Of a DNA stretch of 64,000 nt, positions 44,165 to 53,957 are shown in pieces (within the stretch, counting starts at the first letter, position 1; each line of letters opens with the position of its first letter). The DNA is from Cypionkella sp. (GTDB taxonomy: Bacteria > Pseudomonadota > Alphaproteobacteria > Rhodobacterales > Rhodobacteraceae). The position numbers and the translations under genes are program-made. A model generated the notes under the pieces. That model searched no databases and was not told the DNA's origin. It worked only from the letters and a program-made list of their open reading frames with translations. Where the stretch lies: contig JALOSF010000001.1 of the NCBI GenBank assembly GCA_025458525.1, positions 1 through 64,000 of the forward strand, given 5' to 3'.

Positions 44165-46342
44165 ATGATCCCGTGGCGCAGTCTGCTTGCATCGCTGGTG
44201 TTCGGCATCACGCTCGGGCTTGCCGGGCCGGCTGCGGCCCAGGCCGAAGATCCAGCGCAAACCGAGGATCCGGTCTTGAATGCGCTGCGAATGCAGGTGA
44301 CTGGGCTGGACACTTTGCTGACCTTGCCAGAGCCTGCCCTGCCGGCCTGTGACCCGGAACGCCGGGCGGCGACGCGGGGCCTGTTGATTGCCGCGCAGGA
44401 ATGGACGGCAGACCCGGACAATCATCTGTCCGGCCCGCTCAACGATGCGGAATTGATCCGCAATGCCCTTGTCGCACGGGGGGCCGAGGCCGCCAATCTG
44501 CGGGTTCTGTCCGGCGCGGCTGCGACCCATGCCGGGGTCGAAGCGGCGGCCGCGACACTTCTGGCCGAAACGGGCTGCGGCGACCAGATCATCCTGCACG
44601 CCTCCGGCTGGGTTTTCGGGCCAGAGATGTTCGCGCCGACAGAGGGCGATCTGCCCCCGTTTGCCTTCATGTCGGACAACCCGACCCTTGCCGATGCCGG
44701 AGGGATGGACCTTGGCACCGGGGCCACACACCGCGCCGCCCGGATGGGCCCCTATCTGATGCTCAACGCCCCGCGCCCCGGCACCGCCGAGGTGCTGAAT
44801 GCCGCCGCCCTGTCCGATCTTGTCACGCGTCTGCGCAACCGCGGCGCAGATGTGACCGTGGTTCTGGACACCTCGACCGCCGAGGACATGCGGCTTGAGG
44901 ATCGTCAGGCACAGGTGGACCCACGCGGCTTGTGGCGCGCGCGCCTGACCCCGGGCCAGGGGGCAGAGGCGGGGCCGGTGCTGCTTTCGTCGCAGTCGGG
45001 GGGGCTCTCGGTCTTTTACGGCACGGCCTCGGGCGAGATGACGGTGGAAATGCAGCTTCCGCGCCGCGCGCCCGACCGGCGCTTCTATGGCGTGTTCAGT
45101 TTTGCCTTTGCCGCCGCCCTGTTGCAGGCCGATGTCACCTCTCCGGCCGCTTTGGCGCGACTGATCACCGGGATCGACCCGACGATCGAGCGCGACCGGC
45201 TGTGGACCTATGTGTTCTCGACCACCGAACCCGACCGGGCGCTGATCGTCGAAAACCGGCCGCCGCCCCCGGCGGAACGAGGCATCATCCGTATCCTTGA
45301 CCCGGCCCCCACCCGTGCCGCAGCGCCGCTTGATCGTGCCCGGCTGACCCTGCGCGGGCAGGTCGAGGCGCCTTCCGACACGATGATCGTGACCGTGAAC
45401 GGCGCGCTGGCACAGTCAAGCCCCGATGGCAGCTTTGTCCATGATCTGGACCTGACCGCAGGGGTCAACCGCATCGATGTGCTGGCGCTGACCCGCGACA
45501 ACCAGCCGATCACCCATTCCTTCGAGCTGTTTTTCGAAGGCGACATGGCCGCGCTTCTGGGCAGCGGCGCGCGCTATGCCCTGCTGATTGCCAATCAGGA
45601 CTACGCAGAAGGATCAGGCCTTGCCCGGCTTGCCACGCCCATCGGCGATGCCACGGCGCTGGCCCAGATCCTGACCACGCGCTATGGCTTTGCGACCACC
45701 GCGACCACGCCCGAAGGCGCGCCGCTGGACCTGTTCCTGAAGAACGCCACCCGGCTGGAGATTGAAACGGCGCTTTATCAGATCAGCCGCATCGCCGGGG
45801 CGCGGGACACCGTGCTGATCTTTTATGCCGGGCATGGGATCTATGAACAGGCCACGCAAGGGGCGTTCTGGCTGCCCGTCGATGCCCAGGCCGCGTTGCC
45901 GTTTTCCTGGCTGCCAGCCGCGGCGATTTCAGATGCCATCCTGCGGATCGAGGCGGGCAATGTGCTTGTGATCTCTGACAGCTGCTATTCCGGCGCCTTG
46001 CTGCGCGGCGCGGGCGGGGCCGAACCCGTCGATGATGCCGACCGGCTGCGCGCCCTTCAGCGGCTGGCGGACAAGCGGTCGCGTATCGTCATCGCCTCGG
46101 GGGGCAATGAGCCCGTGCTGGACAGCGGCGGCGATGGTCATTCGGTCTTTGCCCGCGCGCTGCTGACCGGGTTGGCCGAGATGGAGGAGGAGGCCTTCAC
46201 CGCGCGCGAACTTTTCGACCGCTACCTGCTGCCGATGGTGGTGGGACAGGCCGCCCAAGAGCCGCAATACAGGCCGATCGAACGATCCGGTCACGAAGGT
46301 GGGGATGTGGTTCTGGCGCGGATCGGCGGACAGGGCGACTGA
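44165..46342 (+). CDS. Secreted caspase-like peptidase (C14) with an upstream degenerate caspase domain
   Basis: 725 residues with a signal peptide (cleavage near AAAQ, residue 26). Residues 70-330 have the shape of a caspase domain (RGLLIAAQEWTAD, LSGPLNDAELIRNAL) but lack the His and Cys: ILHASGWVF and VVLDTSTAED stand in those places. About 395-460 is a beta-rich Ig-like stretch (LTLRGQVEAPSDTMIVTVNG, in part). From about 463 comes an intact caspase domain with the dyad H557 (YAGHGIY) and C607 (ISDSCYSG). It should be a periplasmic or exported protease; cleavage preference is unknown. AAAGGAGGA precedes the ATG. Confidence 0.85.
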   Translation: MIPWRSLLASLVFGITLGLAGPAAAQAEDPAQTEDPVLNALRMQVTGLDTLLTLPEPALPACDPERRAATRGLLIAAQEWTADPDNHLSGPLNDAELIRNALVARGAEAANLRVLSGAAATHAGVEAAAATLLAETGCGDQIILHASGWVFGPEMFAPTEGDLPPFAFMSDNPTLADAGGMDLGTGATHRAARMGPYLMLNAPRPGTAEVLNAAALSDLVTRLRNRGADVTVVLDTSTAEDMRLEDRQAQVDPRGLWRARLTPGQGAEAGPVLLSSQSGGLSVFYGTASGEMTVEMQLPRRAPDRRFYGVFSFAFAAALLQADVTSPAALARLITGIDPTIERDRLWTYVFSTTEPDRALIVENRPPPPAERGIIRILDPAPTRAAAPLDRARLTLRGQVEAPSDTMIVTVNGALAQSSPDGSFVHDLDLTAGVNRIDVLALTRDNQPITHSFELFFEGDMAALLGSGARYALLIANQDYAEGSGLARLATPIGDATALAQILTTRYGFATTATTPEGAPLDLFLKNATRLEIETALYQISRIAGARDTVLIFYAGHGIYEQATQGAFWLPVDAQAALPFSWLPAAAISDAILRIEAGNVLVISDSCYSGALLRGAGGAEPVDDADRLRALQRLADKRSRIVIASGGNEPVLDSGGDGHSVFARALLTGLAEMEEEAFTARELFDRYLLPMVVGQAAQEPQYRPIERSGHEGGDVVLARIGGQGD

Positions 46343-46359
46343 CATCGGTGAAAGACCAG

Positions 46360-46383
46360 CCGGGGGCAAGGTGCTGCCCCCGG
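46360..46383. terminator. Hairpin between the convergent caspase-like and tctA genes
   Basis: CCGGGGGCA/TGCCCCCGG, 9-base perfect stem with a 6-base loop, midway between the two stops; likely shared. Confidence 0.65.
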
Positions 46384-46409
46384 TGCGATGCGCATCACGG
46401 ACGTCGGCA

Positions 46410-47927
46410 TCAGTCTTCGTCGCCGCCGATCTGGGCCAGGACATGGCCCTTGCCCCGCAGCCGCAGGATGATCGGCACGATCAGGGCAAGCGCCGCCACG
46501 ATCAGGATGCCGGCTGCCACCGGAGTGGACCAAAGCGTGGTCCAGTCCCCTTGCGAGATCGACAGCGCCCGGCGCAACTGCTGTTCTGCCATCGGGCCAA
46601 GGATCAGACCTACAACCACCGGCGCAATCGGATAGCCATAAAGGCGCATCAGATAGCCAAGCACCCCGAAGATCGTCAGCATGGCAAGTTCGACCGGCGA
46701 CGGGTTGATCCCGATGGTGCCCAAGGTCGCAAACAGAAGGATCCCGGCATAAAGCCACGGGCGCGGAATGGTCAGCAGCTTGATCCACAATCCGATCAGC
46801 GGCAGGTTCAGCACCAGAAGCATCACATTGGCAATGAGCAGGCTGGCGATCAGACCCCAGACCAGATCGGGTGCCGTGACGAACAAGAGCGGCCCCGGTT
46901 GCAAGCCGAACTGCTGGAACCCGGCCAGCATGATCGCGGCCGTCGCCGTCGTGGGCAGGCCAAGCGTCAGCAAAGGCACCAGCGTTCCGGCGGCGGCGGC
47001 GTTGTTGGCCGCCTCTGGCCCGGCGACCCCTTCGATCGCGCCCTTGCCGAATTCGTCGGCATGGCCAGAAAACCGCTTTTCGGTGCCATAGGACAGGAAA
47101 CTGGCAATATCCGCCCCGCCGGCAGGCATCGCGCCAATCGGAAAACCGATTGCCGTGCCGCGCAGCCAGGACCGCCACGACCGCTTCCAATCAGACCGGC
47201 TCATGGCGACGCCGCCCTTGATGGCATGGACCTTGTCCTCGGCGCCGCCGATCTGGGCGGCCACGAACAGCGCCTCGCCAACGGCAAACATCGCCACGGC
47301 CAGCGTCGTCACCTCGATCCCGTCCAGAAGCTGCGGCACGCCAAAGGACAGGCGCGCCTGCCCGGTCAGGCCGTCGATCCCAATCAGGGCCAGGGCCAGA
47401 CCGATGAAAAGCGACGTCATCCCCTTGAGCGCGCTGTCACCAAAGGCAGCCGAGACGGTGACAAAGGCCAGCACCATCAGGGCGAAATATTCGCGCGGCC
47501 CGAAGATCAGCGCCAGCTTGACGATATGGGGCGCCAGAAAGGCAAGCGCCATGGTGGCCAGCACCCCCGCCACAAAGGATCCGATGGCCGCAGTTGCAAG
47601 CGCCGGACCGCCGCGCCCGGCACGGGCCATCTTGTTGCCCTCCAGCGCCGTCACGATCGACGCGCTTTCGCCCGGCGTGTTGAGCAGGATCGATGTGGTC
47701 GAACCGCCATACATCCCGCCGTAATAGATGCCCGCGAACATGATGAGCGACCCCGCAGGATCAAGCCCATAGGTCACGGGAAGCAATAGGGCCACCGTCA
47801 GCGCGGGCCCGATGCCGGGCAAGACACCGACCGCGGTGCCAAGCGTGACGCCGATCAGCGCATAGAGCAGGATCATCGGGTCTGTCGCCACCGCCAGCCC
47901 CTGAAGCAAGAAGTCGATGGTGGTCAT
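46410..47927 (-). CDS. tctA: Tripartite tricarboxylate transporter, large membrane subunit TctA
   Basis: 505 residues with about twelve membrane helices and the family motif [21 protein letters not shown] near the N-terminus (in part), then [24 protein letters not shown] (in part). It forms the channel for citrate or similar acids, driven by an ion gradient. It ends the tctCBA unit and abuts TctB after one base. Confidence 0.93.
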   Translation of the reverse strand: MTTIDFLLQGLAVATDPMILLYALIGVTLGTAVGVLPGIGPALTVALLLPVTYGLDPAGSLIMFAGIYYGGMYGGSTTSILLNTPGESASIVTALEGNKMARAGRGGPALATAAIGSFVAGVLATMALAFLAPHIVKLALIFGPREYFALMVLAFVTVSAAFGDSALKGMTSLFIGLALALIGIDGLTGQARLSFGVPQLLDGIEVTTLAVAMFAVGEALFVAAQIGGAEDKVHAIKGGVAMSRSDWKRSWRSWLRGTAIGFPIGAMPAGGADIASFLSYGTEKRFSGHADEFGKGAIEGVAGPEAANNAAAAGTLVPLLTLGLPTTATAAIMLAGFQQFGLQPGPLLFVTAPDLVWGLIASLLIANVMLLVLNLPLIGLWIKLLTIPRPWLYAGILLFATLGTIGINPSPVELAMLTIFGVLGYLMRLYGYPIAPVVVGLILGPMAEQQLRRALSISQGDWTTLWSTPVAAGILIVAALALIVPIILRLRGKGHVLAQIGGDED

Positions 47928-47928
47928 C

Positions 47929-48420
47929 TCACCCTCCGAAGATCAGATTTTCCAGAAAGCCGGCCGGAAGGTTCAGTTTCAGCACCTGGTCGAACACGGC
48001 GTAAACCACCAGGGCGAACACGATCCCGATCGGAAGGGTCAGGGCAAAGTTGCGCTTGCCAAAGGCGGCGGCGGTCATGCTGAACAACACCCCGCCTGCA
48101 ATGGAAAACCCCGCCGGATGCAGGAGCAGAAGCTGCAACAGCAGGCCGCCGACCACAAAGGCGATCGGCACAGGCGCCTGACGCGGCACCCCGCCATCGC
48201 CGCCGCGCAGCCCCTTGACCACATGGGCCAGCGCCAGCAGGACAAGGCCCCAGCCAACGAAAATCAGGGTCTCGGCAGATCCGATGCCCGCGTAGCCGCC
48301 CTTGTCGGGGATGGTTCCGGCCTGCCAGATCAGAACCGCGCCACCGGCCGCCAACCCCGCGGCCACGATGAACGCCGCCCCATCGGGGCGACGTCCGGTT
48401 GCGGTCAGCCGCTTGATCAT
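47929..48420 (-). CDS. tctB: Tripartite tricarboxylate transporter, small membrane subunit TctB
   Basis: 163 residues with four hydrophobic segments ([55 protein letters not shown] and a C-terminal pair, quoted in part), the usual TctB topology. Overlaps the tctC stop by 4 bases. Confidence 0.9.
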   Translation of the reverse strand: MIKRLTATGRRPDGAAFIVAAGLAAGGAVLIWQAGTIPDKGGYAGIGSAETLIFVGWGLVLLALAHVVKGLRGGDGGVPRQAPVPIAFVVGGLLLQLLLLHPAGFSIAGGVLFSMTAAAFGKRNFALTLPIGIVFALVVYAVFDQVLKLNLPAGFLENLIFGG

Positions 48421-49361
48421 TTCACCAGACCGATGTCTTTCAACACCGCCGTCGTGGCTTCGATCTCCTTGGCAAGCTGGGCCTCGAACTCGGCGCCTGC
48501 CAGATAGGTGTTGGCCCAGCCCTTGGTGTCCAGCATGGCCTTCCAGCCTGCCGAATTGACCATCGCATCGATATCGGCCGCGACGGCCGCCTTCTGCTCG
48601 GCCGACAGGCCCGGAGCGGCGGCAACCATGCGCCAGTTCTGCACGTTCACATCATAGCCCGCTTCCATCAGCGTCGGCGCATCGGTGCCCTGCCATTTCT
48701 CGGCAGTGGAAACCGCCAGCATCCGCATGGTGCCGGCCTGAACCTGCGGCAGGAACTCGCCCACGCCCGAGATGCCAACCGTCACCTGATTGCCCAGAAT
48801 GGCCGCAAGCGCCTCGCCGCCGCCGGCAAAGGCGACATAGTTGATCTTGGTCGGATCGACGCCCGCCGCCTTGGCCAGCAGGCCAACGGTGATGTGGTCC
48901 ACCCCACCGGCCGAGCCGCCGGCCCAAGACACCGAACCCGGATCTGCCTTCATCATCTCGACCAGCTCGCCGATCGTCTGGATCGGCGAGGACGCCGATA
49001 CGGCAATACCCACCGCCTCGCCGGTCAAGCGCGCGATCGGGGTCACATCCGCAAGCGAAACCGGCGAGTCATTGGTCAGGATCGCCCCGACCATCACATA
49101 GCCACCCACGATCAGTTGCGTCGGATCGCCCGCGGTGCCCGCCGCGAATTGCGCAAGGCCAACGGTGCCGCCCGCGCCGGGCACGTTTTGCACCTGGACC
49201 GAGCCCGAAATCCCCTCGGCCTGCAACACTTCCTGCATCGACCGCGCCGTGCTGTCCCATCCGCCGCCCGGTGCGGCAGGGGCCATGATGACATAATCCC
49301 CGGCAAGCGCCGGAAGTGCAAAGGCCGCCGCAAAGACAGCGCTCAAAAGCGTGTGTTTCAT
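48417..49361 (-). CDS. tctC: Tripartite tricarboxylate transporter, substrate-binding protein TctC
   Basis: 314 residues with a signal peptide (LLSAVFAAAFALPALAGD). Mature part begins YVIMAPAAPGGGWDSTARSMQ and has VQVQNVPGAGGTVGLAQF (both typical of Bug/TctC). It captures the substrate in the periplasm and delivers it to TctAB. Substrate not predictable beyond a carboxylate. Start at 49361 with GGAGGAG upstream. Confidence 0.93.
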   Translation of the reverse strand: MKHTLLSAVFAAAFALPALAGDYVIMAPAAPGGGWDSTARSMQEVLQAEGISGSVQVQNVPGAGGTVGLAQFAAGTAGDPTQLIVGGYVMVGAILTNDSPVSLADVTPIARLTGEAVGIAVSASSPIQTIGELVEMMKADPGSVSWAGGSAGGVDHITVGLLAKAAGVDPTKINYVAFAGGGEALAAILGNQVTVGISGVGEFLPQVQAGTMRMLAVSTAEKWQGTDAPTLMEAGYDVNVQNWRMVAAAPGLSAEQKAAVAADIDAMVNSAGWKAMLDTKGWANTYLAGAEFEAQLAKEIEATTAVLKDIGLVK

Positions 49362-49474
49362 CTGGTGTCTCCTCCCTGGGCACGGTTGCCCGCGCCGATT
49401 GTCTTGGGCTGCACCTCCTCGTGCCTGCCCTGCCGCGAAATTCAGCACATAAACCTGTCATCTGGCTGACACTG

Positions 49475-50554
49475 TCAGCGGCCTTCCAAGGCCTCATGCC
49501 ACAGACGATAGAATCGGCGCCGCTTGGCCTGATCCAGATAGACCATGACCCCCGGACTGACCGACACGGGGCGCAGGTGGTTGCCCAGCGCGGCCTGCAT
49601 GGCAAGCGCGGTGTTCGCGCCGGACACTTCCAGACTGACCGCGGGCAGGCGGAGTTTCTCGGACAAGAGTGTCTGCCCCTCGCGACTCATCAGAAAGCCA
49701 AGGAAGGCGGCCCCAAGATCGGGGGAGGCAGAGGCGCGCGGCACCAGACCCACGCGCGACACCACCACCGTGAAGTCACGCAGCAGCACAAAGCCAAGAT
49801 CGGGCAGCCGCCGCGCCTGATCGGCGGCGTAAGAGCCAAGGATGTTGTAGCCGATCACCAGCCGCCCATCGGCCACCCTGTCGATGATCTGCTGGCTCGT
49901 GGAAAACGTCTGCATCCCGGCCCGCGCCATGCTGCGCAGCAAGGACCAGATATCGGGGAAATGCTCGGCATCCCGGGCAAGGAACAGATAGCCCACCGCC
50001 GATTGCCGGATGTCATAGGTGCCGATCCGGCCGCGCAGATCGCGGGGCGCCTCGCGCAGCCACTCCATCAATTCGAGCCGGGAAAGCGGGGGGCCGTCCG
50101 GAAAGCTCGGCTTGTGATAGACCAGGACCCCAGGCTCATAGGTCAGCGCAAAGGCTGTGTCCTGCCAATTGGCCCAGTCGGGCCAGTCGCGCGCCTCGGG
50201 CACGCGCACGCGCTGCGCATAGCCGTCGTTGGCCAGCTTGATCTGCAAATCCATGCCCGAGGAAAACACGAAATCCGCCGTCGGCGCGCCCGCATCGGTT
50301 TCTGCGACCACACGGTCTGCGATCTGCGCGGCGAGAAAATCTTCATAGCGCACCGCGACGTCCGGATGGCTGGCCTGAAAGGCTTCGATCAGCGGCCGTG
50401 CCAGCCGGTAATCGAAGGTGGAATAGATCACAAGGCTGCGATCCCCCTCTCCGCCCTTGGCCGGAAAGGTGACGGATTCGGCACAGGCCGCCGTGGCCGG
50501 AAGCAAGAGGGCCAGCACCAGGCGGATCAGGGCAAGTCCAGATGCGCGTGACAT
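49475..50554 (-). CDS. Periplasmic solute-binding protein (family 1/iron-type), partner of the Tct two-component system
   Basis: 359 residues with a signal peptide (LVLALLLPATAACAES). LVIYSTFDYRLARPLIEAFQASHPDVAVRY (in part) is the start of an extracellular binding-protein fold related to iron/phosphonate-type binders. No ABC permease or ATPase is nearby. It is divergent from the response regulator and next to tctC, an arrangement in which such a protein can act as the extra sensing component for a TctD/TctE-like system. Confidence 0.8.
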   Translation of the reverse strand: MSRASGLALIRLVLALLLPATAACAESVTFPAKGGEGDRSLVIYSTFDYRLARPLIEAFQASHPDVAVRYEDFLAAQIADRVVAETDAGAPTADFVFSSGMDLQIKLANDGYAQRVRVPEARDWPDWANWQDTAFALTYEPGVLVYHKPSFPDGPPLSRLELMEWLREAPRDLRGRIGTYDIRQSAVGYLFLARDAEHFPDIWSLLRSMARAGMQTFSTSQQIIDRVADGRLVIGYNILGSYAADQARRLPDLGFVLLRDFTVVVSRVGLVPRASASPDLGAAFLGFLMSREGQTLLSEKLRLPAVSLEVSGANTALAMQAALGNHLRPVSVSPGVMVYLDQAKRRRFYRLWHEALEGR

Positions 50555-50632
50555 GACCAAACCTTGCCCGATGCAACGCCAGTTCACAACCTCGGGCTTT
50601 GCCTCTATCCTCGGCCCCGGGGGGGACAGGGA

Positions 50633-51301
50633 ATGCGCCTGCTTGTGGTCGAAGATGATCTGCCGCTGGCCGAGGCGCTGACGGCGCTGCTCACGTCATC
50701 TGGCTATGTCGTGGATTGCGTGCATGACGGCGAGGCCGCGATGGCGCTGGCCACCGACGAAGCGTTCGATCTGGTGATCCTCGATCTCAACCTGCCACGG
50801 CAGGACGGGCTTGCGGTGCTGCACCACATGCGGGCGCGCAACAACACCGCCGCGGTCATGGTGCTGACGGCAAAGGGGGCTGCCGAAGACCGGGTGCGCG
50901 GCCTTGACCTTGGCGCCGATGACTATCTGACCAAACCGTTCGACGTGCGCGAGTTCGAGGCCCGGGTGCGCTCTCTCTTGCGGCGTCAAGCGGGGTTGCG
51001 ATCTTCGACAATCTCTCTGGGCAATCTGTCGCTTGACCTGACGACCCGTCAGTTTTCCATTTCCGATCAGACGCTTGATCTGCCCCCGCGTGAACGCGCC
51101 CTGCTGGAGCTGTTGTTGACCCGCGCAGGAAAGGTGGTGGCCAAAGAGGCGATCATGCAATCGCTGACCACCTTGGACGACATCCTGTCCGACAATGCGA
51201 TCGAGCAATATGTCTCGCGGCTGCGACGGCGGCTTGCGCCGCATGGCCTTGGCCTGCGCACGGTGCGTGGCATCGGCTATCTTCTGGAAAAGGCACGCTA
51301 G
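50633..51301 (+). CDS. tctD: OmpR-family response regulator, TctD-like
   Basis: 222 residues. Receiver with phospho-acceptor D51 (LVILDLNLPRQDG), T79 and K101 (DYLTKPF), and a C-terminal winged helix (LPPRERALLELLLTRAGKVV, NAIEQYVSRLRRRL). ACAGGGA precedes the ATG at 50633. It is followed after 3 bases by the kinase, and it probably activates the divergent binding-protein gene and tctCBA. Confidence 0.92.
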   Translation: MRLLVVEDDLPLAEALTALLTSSGYVVDCVHDGEAAMALATDEAFDLVILDLNLPRQDGLAVLHHMRARNNTAAVMVLTAKGAAEDRVRGLDLGADDYLTKPFDVREFEARVRSLLRRQAGLRSSTISLGNLSLDLTTRQFSISDQTLDLPPRERALLELLLTRAGKVVAKEAIMQSLTTLDDILSDNAIEQYVSRLRRRLAPHGLGLRTVRGIGYLLEKAR

Positions 51302-51304
51302 GGG

Positions 51305-52705
51305 ATGGCGGCCTATTCGCTGCGCCGCCGCCTGCTGTTGTGGCTTTTCCTTGCGACGGCCGTGCTGGGCCTTCTGGCCCTGGCCGACACTTGGCGCGAG
51401 GCGTTGCGCACCGCCCAAGGCGTGTCGGACCGGGTTCTGGTCGGCTCCGCCCTTGCGATTGCCGAAAGCGTGACCGTGGATGAAACCGGCACGCTCGAGG
51501 TGGATATCCCCTATTCCTCGCTTGAAATGCTGACTTCGGCCGCGCAGGACAAGGTGTTTTACCGCGTCGATGGGCAACCGGGCGGTTTTCTGACCGGCTA
51601 TGCCGATCTGGACTATACCCAGCCCGAGGGGCAGGCCCCGGTGTTTTCCGACAGCACCTTCCGCGGCGTCGGCATCCGCAGCGCCACCTTGCGGCGCGAG
51701 GTGTCAACCGGCGCCAGTTCCATCGCCTTCACCGTCACGGTCGCGGAATCCACACTGGCACGCGCGGCACTGGCGCGGGCGATCCTGCTGCGATCGGCCC
51801 TGCGGCTGGCGGTTCTGATCTCTGGCGTCGCGGCCATTGTCTGGCTGGGCGTCACGCTGGCGCTGCGCCCGCTTGATCGGCTTGGTGCCGTCATCGCCGA
51901 ACGCTCGCCCGATGACCTGCGCCCCGTGACCGCCGATGTGCCGCAAGAGGTGGCCGCGCTGGTGCTTGCCATCAACTCGTTCATGGCGCGATTGGACACG
52001 GCTGTGAATGCGCTGCGCAATTTCACCGGCAATGCCAGCCATCAGCTGCGCACCCCATTGGCCGTGGTGCGCACCCAGCTTGCGCTGATCGACCGCAGCA
52101 CAACGCCACCGGCCCGGCAGGCCGCCATGGCCAAGGCGCAAATCGCGCTGGAACGGGCCGAACGGGTTCTGGCGCAGCTTCTGGTGCTGGCGCGTGTGGA
52201 TGCAGCCAGCGGGGCGGCCGCTCTCGGGCCTGTCAACATCGTTGCCACTGCCAAGGATCTGACAGCCGAGATGGTGCCCTTTGCGCTGGAGCGTGACGTG
52301 GATCTTGGCTTCGAAGGCCCGGTCTGGGCCTTTGGTCATGCCGAGCCGGTATTGCTGGCCGAACTGCTCAAGAACCTTGTCGGCAATGCCATCGCCTATG
52401 CCGGTCACGGCGCGGTGGTGACGGTGCGGGTAAAGGATCACCCCCAGGGCATCGAACTGGCGGTCGAGGACAACGGGCCGGGTCTGAGCCCAGCCCAGAT
52501 CACCCTCGCGCTCCGGCGTCGTCGCGGCGCATCGATCCAGGCCCAGACCGCTGTTCGGGATCAGGAAGCGGGATATGGCTTTGGCCTTGCGATCAGCGCC
52601 GAAATCGCGGCGCTGTTCGATGCAGAGCTTCACCTTGCCCCGGGCGCGGGAGGGCGCGGGTTGCTGGCCAGCGTTGTGCTGCACCGGGCCCCTGCCGGCC
52701 CGTGA
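51305..52705 (+). CDS. tctE: Sensor histidine kinase, TctE-like
   Basis: 466 residues. An N-terminal membrane helix (LLLWLFLATAVLGLLAL), a periplasmic 2CSK-type sensor domain, a second helix (LRLAVLISGVAAIVWLGVTLAL), the HAMP/dimerisation part with H246 in NASHQLRTPLAVVR, and an ATPase domain (NLVGNAIAYAG, EDNGPGLS, GYGFGLAIS). Pairs with the preceding regulator. It is expected to sense tricarboxylates or a protein partner. Confidence 0.92.
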   Translation: MAAYSLRRRLLLWLFLATAVLGLLALADTWREALRTAQGVSDRVLVGSALAIAESVTVDETGTLEVDIPYSSLEMLTSAAQDKVFYRVDGQPGGFLTGYADLDYTQPEGQAPVFSDSTFRGVGIRSATLRREVSTGASSIAFTVTVAESTLARAALARAILLRSALRLAVLISGVAAIVWLGVTLALRPLDRLGAVIAERSPDDLRPVTADVPQEVAALVLAINSFMARLDTAVNALRNFTGNASHQLRTPLAVVRTQLALIDRSTTPPARQAAMAKAQIALERAERVLAQLLVLARVDAASGAAALGPVNIVATAKDLTAEMVPFALERDVDLGFEGPVWAFGHAEPVLLAELLKNLVGNAIAYAGHGAVVTVRVKDHPQGIELAVEDNGPGLSPAQITLALRRRRGASIQAQTAVRDQEAGYGFGLAISAEIAALFDAELHLAPGAGGRGLLASVVLHRAPAGP

Positions 52706-52727
52706 CCCGTAAACGGCGCAGACATGC

Positions 52728-52757
52728 AAAAGGCGCGGAGGGTTGCCCCGCCGCGCC
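52728..52757 (-). terminator. Intrinsic terminator after rplY
   Basis: GGCGCGG/CCGCGCC outer stem with a GGGG/CCCT inner pairing, followed on the minus strand by TTTT. It lies 28 bases after the rplY stop and faces the kinase gene, with which it is convergent. Confidence 0.75.
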
Positions 52758-52784
52758 CCTGTGTCTGGCCCGAAGGTCAGGGAT

Positions 52785-53387
52785 TTACGCTTCTTCGGCG
52801 TTGTCGTCCGAACGCAGGCCCGAGGGCGACGCGATATTGGCGATCACGAAGTTGCGCTTGATCGTCGGCACCACGCCTTCGGGCAGTTTCACGTCGTCGA
52901 TGTGGATCACATCGCCGATGTTCTTGCCGGTCAGGTCAACCGTGATGTGATCGGGGATATCCCCTGCCGTCACTTCCAGTTCCACTTCGGGGCGCACCAC
53001 AGTCAGCGTGCCGCCACGCTTCAGGCCGGGGGCCTTGTCGTGGTTTTCGAAGTTGACGTGAATGAACAGATTGATGCGCGAGGTGCGACGCAGGCGCATC
53101 AGATCGACGTGGGTCGGAAGATCCTTGACCACATCGCGCTGCACACCGCGGCAGATGACGCGAACATCTTCCTGACCTTCAACCTTCAGGTTGAACAGCG
53201 TCGAAAGGAAACGGCCCTTCTTCAGCTTGGTCAGCAGGTAGTTGTATTTGATGTTGATCGGAAGCGGATCTGCGCCACCACCGTAAACAATACCGGGCAC
53301 GAGTTGCTCACGACGAGCTTGACGGGCGGCCCCCTTGCCTGTCCCCATCCGTGCCTCGGCGATCAGATCAGGGATCTCACCAGCCAT
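52785..53387 (-). CDS. rplY: 50S ribosomal protein L25/Ctc
   Basis: 200 residues: N-terminal L25 domain ([20 protein letters not shown]) and a C-terminal TL5/Ctc domain ([13 protein letters not shown]). Binds 5S rRNA. The start at 53387 ([13 protein letters not shown]) has GGAGAA upstream. Confidence 0.95.
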   Translation of the reverse strand: MAGEIPDLIAEARMGTGKGAARQARREQLVPGIVYGGGADPLPINIKYNYLLTKLKKGRFLSTLFNLKVEGQEDVRVICRGVQRDVVKDLPTHVDLMRLRRTSRINLFIHVNFENHDKAPGLKRGGTLTVVRPEVELEVTAGDIPDHITVDLTGKNIGDVIHIDDVKLPEGVVPTIKRNFVIANIASPSGLRSDDNAEEA

Positions 53388-53459
53388 TGCAGTTCTCCAT
53401 ATGATAAGTCCACCGCCCTCCAAGGGTGCGCGGTGCGACCGGGGGGCTATAGCGGGGAA

Positions 53460-53912
53460 TCAGCGCGGGGGAAAGCGGAAATCGCGGCTTTCTTTGGCCC
53501 CCTTCGCCATGGCCTTTGCAAGATCGGCAATGGTGCGCGTGGCAAGATGGCGGCGCAGCACCGCCTCGGCCTCGGCCATTGCGGCGTGCAGGGTGGACTG
53601 CATCGCCGCCACGATGGCGCAGTCCTTTTCCGCGGCCAAGGGCTCTGCCGTCAGGAACGGCGCGCCGATGGCGTCATAAACCTCGGCCACCGTGATCTGA
53701 TCCGCCGCCCGCGCCAGCCGCCATCCCCCCGCATGGCCCTTGCCCGACACCACCAGCCCCCGCACCCGCAAAAGCCCCAGCACCCGCCGCACGACGACCG
53801 GATTGGTCGCATTGTGCCCGGCAATCACTTCGGACGTGAACACCTGTTCGGGCGCTGCCGCCATATGGCCCAGCGTGTGCAGCGCAAGGGAAAGCTTGTT
53901 GTTCCGTTTCAT
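53460..53912 (-). CDS. Rrf2-family transcriptional regulator
   Basis: 150 residues: KLSLALHTLGHMAA at the start and a wing-helix with NPVVVRRVLGLLRVRGLVVSGKGHAGGW (in part). Only one cysteine (C98, KDCAIV) is present where iron-sulfur members have three, so it is unlikely to hold a cluster; a single-Cys redox switch is possible. Divergent from the thioredoxin-reductase-like gene with 45 bases between the starts and a palindromic operator in between. Confidence 0.88.
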   Translation of the reverse strand: MKRNNKLSLALHTLGHMAAAPEQVFTSEVIAGHNATNPVVVRRVLGLLRVRGLVVSGKGHAGGWRLARAADQITVAEVYDAIGAPFLTAEPLAAEKDCAIVAAMQSTLHAAMAEAEAVLRRHLATRTIADLAKAMAKGAKESRDFRFPPR

Positions 53913-53929
53913 GTAACTATTATAGTTAC
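53913..53929. promoter_or_regulatory. Rrf2 operator
   Basis: GTAACTAT-T-ATAGTTAC, perfect 8-base arms with a 1-base centre, directly upstream of the Rrf2 start codon and 28 bases before the divergent reductase start. Its position lets one bound dimer block both genes. Confidence 0.8.
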
Positions 53930-53957
53930 GTGATTCGTCAGACGCAAGGAAAAGCAG

